A model generated the notes under the pieces. The model was not told the DNA's origin. It was given only the letters and a program-made list of their open reading frames with translations, and did not search any database. Of a stretch of 64,000 nt of DNA, positions 63,539-64,000 are shown one piece after another. The stretch's first letter is position 1; every line of letters starts with the position of its first letter. Origin of the DNA: an uncultured Clostridia bacterium (GTDB taxonomy: Bacteria > Bacillota > Clostridia > Lachnospirales > Anaerotignaceae). The position numbers and the translations under genes are program-made. The DNA is taken from NCBI GenBank assembly GCA_902477755.1, contig CABSIK010000001.1:248001-312000 (forward strand), in the 5' to 3' direction.

Positions 63539-64000
63539 TTATATCCATTTTTCGAAGTCTTTTCTGGATCGGCTCACACTGCTTCCATAAATTGCTAACC
63601 CTTTTTCTACCTTTGCACCAGGACACAGCCCTTTGATATCCTTTTCGCTTCGTCCCATCCCACTGCCTTCATGGGTACAAAATGGTTTGATGGTTTTTCC
63701 GGTGAAGTTGAAATGCTCCAAAAACGTAAAAACTGCCATAGGCATGGTACCCCAATAATTGGGGAACCCAAGATAAATGGTATCATAGGCATCCATACTT
63801 TCAGGATAAGCCTTTAGCTCAGGCCGTGCATCTCTCTTTTGGTCTTCCTGAGCCTGACCAATGCACTGATTATAGCTTTTGGCATAGGGCTGTACCTGCT
63901 CAATCTTAAACAAATCTGCATCTGTCAATTCCCGAAGAATACCTGCGGCTACCTCCGTATTCCCCACTGCCAAATTTTTCAGCATACCGCTAACATAATT
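63539..64000 (-). CDS. Flavodoxin, N-terminally cut by the window edge
   Basis: 153 visible residues, reading NYVSGMLKNLAVGNTEV at the edge, then DTIYLGFPNYWGTMPMAVFTFLEHFNFTGKTIKPFCTHEGSGMGRSEKDI, which is the flavodoxin-4/flavodoxin-like core. The frame continues through 64000 with no stop, so the FMN loop at the N terminus lies outside. First visible gene of a redox operon with cupin, CMD and FMN reductase. Confidence 0.88.
   Translation of the reverse strand, partial: NYVSGMLKNLAVGNTEVAAGILRELTDADLFKIEQVQPYAKSYNQCIGQAQEDQKRDARPELKAYPESMDAYDTIYLGFPNYWGTMPMAVFTFLEHFNFTGKTIKPFCTHEGSGMGRSEKDIKGLCPGAKVEKGLAIYGSSVSRSRKDFEKWI

Noticed and set aside
1..64000. CRISPR arrays, tRNA or rRNA genes, insertion sequences
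   Set aside because: I saw no regularly spaced short repeats, no cloverleaf or rRNA segments, and no transposase or terminal inverted repeats with target duplications.

Overview
The window looks like a low-GC Gram-positive anaerobe (Bacillota, Clostridia). The best pointer to the lineage is a tandem pair of near-identical genes (46865-47838) that match, from memory, the beta-alanyl-CoA:ammonia-lyase pair of Clostridium (Anaerotignum) propionicum. Strong AGGAGG ribosome sites and TTGACA/TATAAT promoters fit this. An Anaerotignum-like organism is an inference, not a proof.

Layout. (1) 1-1543, plus strand: the tail of a MarR-like regulator and a MATE efflux pump. (2) 1911-40136, minus strand: one very long operon-like run of about 25 genes encoding a contractile injection system (CIS). 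It reads from a LytTR regulator and promoter near 40.1 kb down to a terminator at 1.9 kb. Order of transcription: AAA+ ATPase, small unknown protein, sheath, tube, a two-frame assembly gene with a convincing -1 frameshift site, second tube-like protein, a 1413-residue repeat protein, LysM tube-cap protein, gpD-like hub, gp5-like spike, gp25, two baseplate J-type wedge proteins, tail protein I, an unknown tail protein with an Ig-like end, a predicted membrane pseudokinase, a membrane MORN protein, DUF4255, an unknown protein, a PAAR-like DUF4280 protein, two large membrane proteins with decayed cyclase domains, a second AAA+ ATPase, a giant 1568-residue protein and a small chaperone-like protein. 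(3) 41.2-44.0 kb: metallophosphoesterase, metallo-beta-lactamase fold hydrolase and a divergent MerR regulator. (4) 44.0-47.9 kb: an amino-acid fermentation operon (two acl copies, family III CoA-transferase, LIVCS-type transporter). (5) 48.2-62.1 kb: a poly-immunity island of small acidic DUF proteins, a 1636-residue multi-domain immunity protein, tiny zinc-ribbon genes and several decaying genes. (6) 62.2-64.0 kb: flavodoxin, cupin, carboxymuconolactone decarboxylase and FMN reductase.

How the CIS may work. Sheath, tube, hub, spike, wedge and LysM proteins make a standard contractile particle. What is unusual is the set of membrane proteins co-encoded with it: a pseudokinase-like protein, a MORN protein, and two receptors with an extracellular region, HAMP domain and inactive cyclase fold. 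These suggest a particle that is held at, or gated by, the membrane rather than simply released. The giant last-but-one protein with its small chaperone-like partner is the best cargo candidate. Expression seems to be set by the LytTR protein at the promoter, by a hairpin after the tube gene, and by ribosomal frameshifting.

The poly-immunity island shows that the organism lives with polymorphic-toxin competitors; several of its genes are truncated, frameshifted or stopped, as expected of fast turnover.
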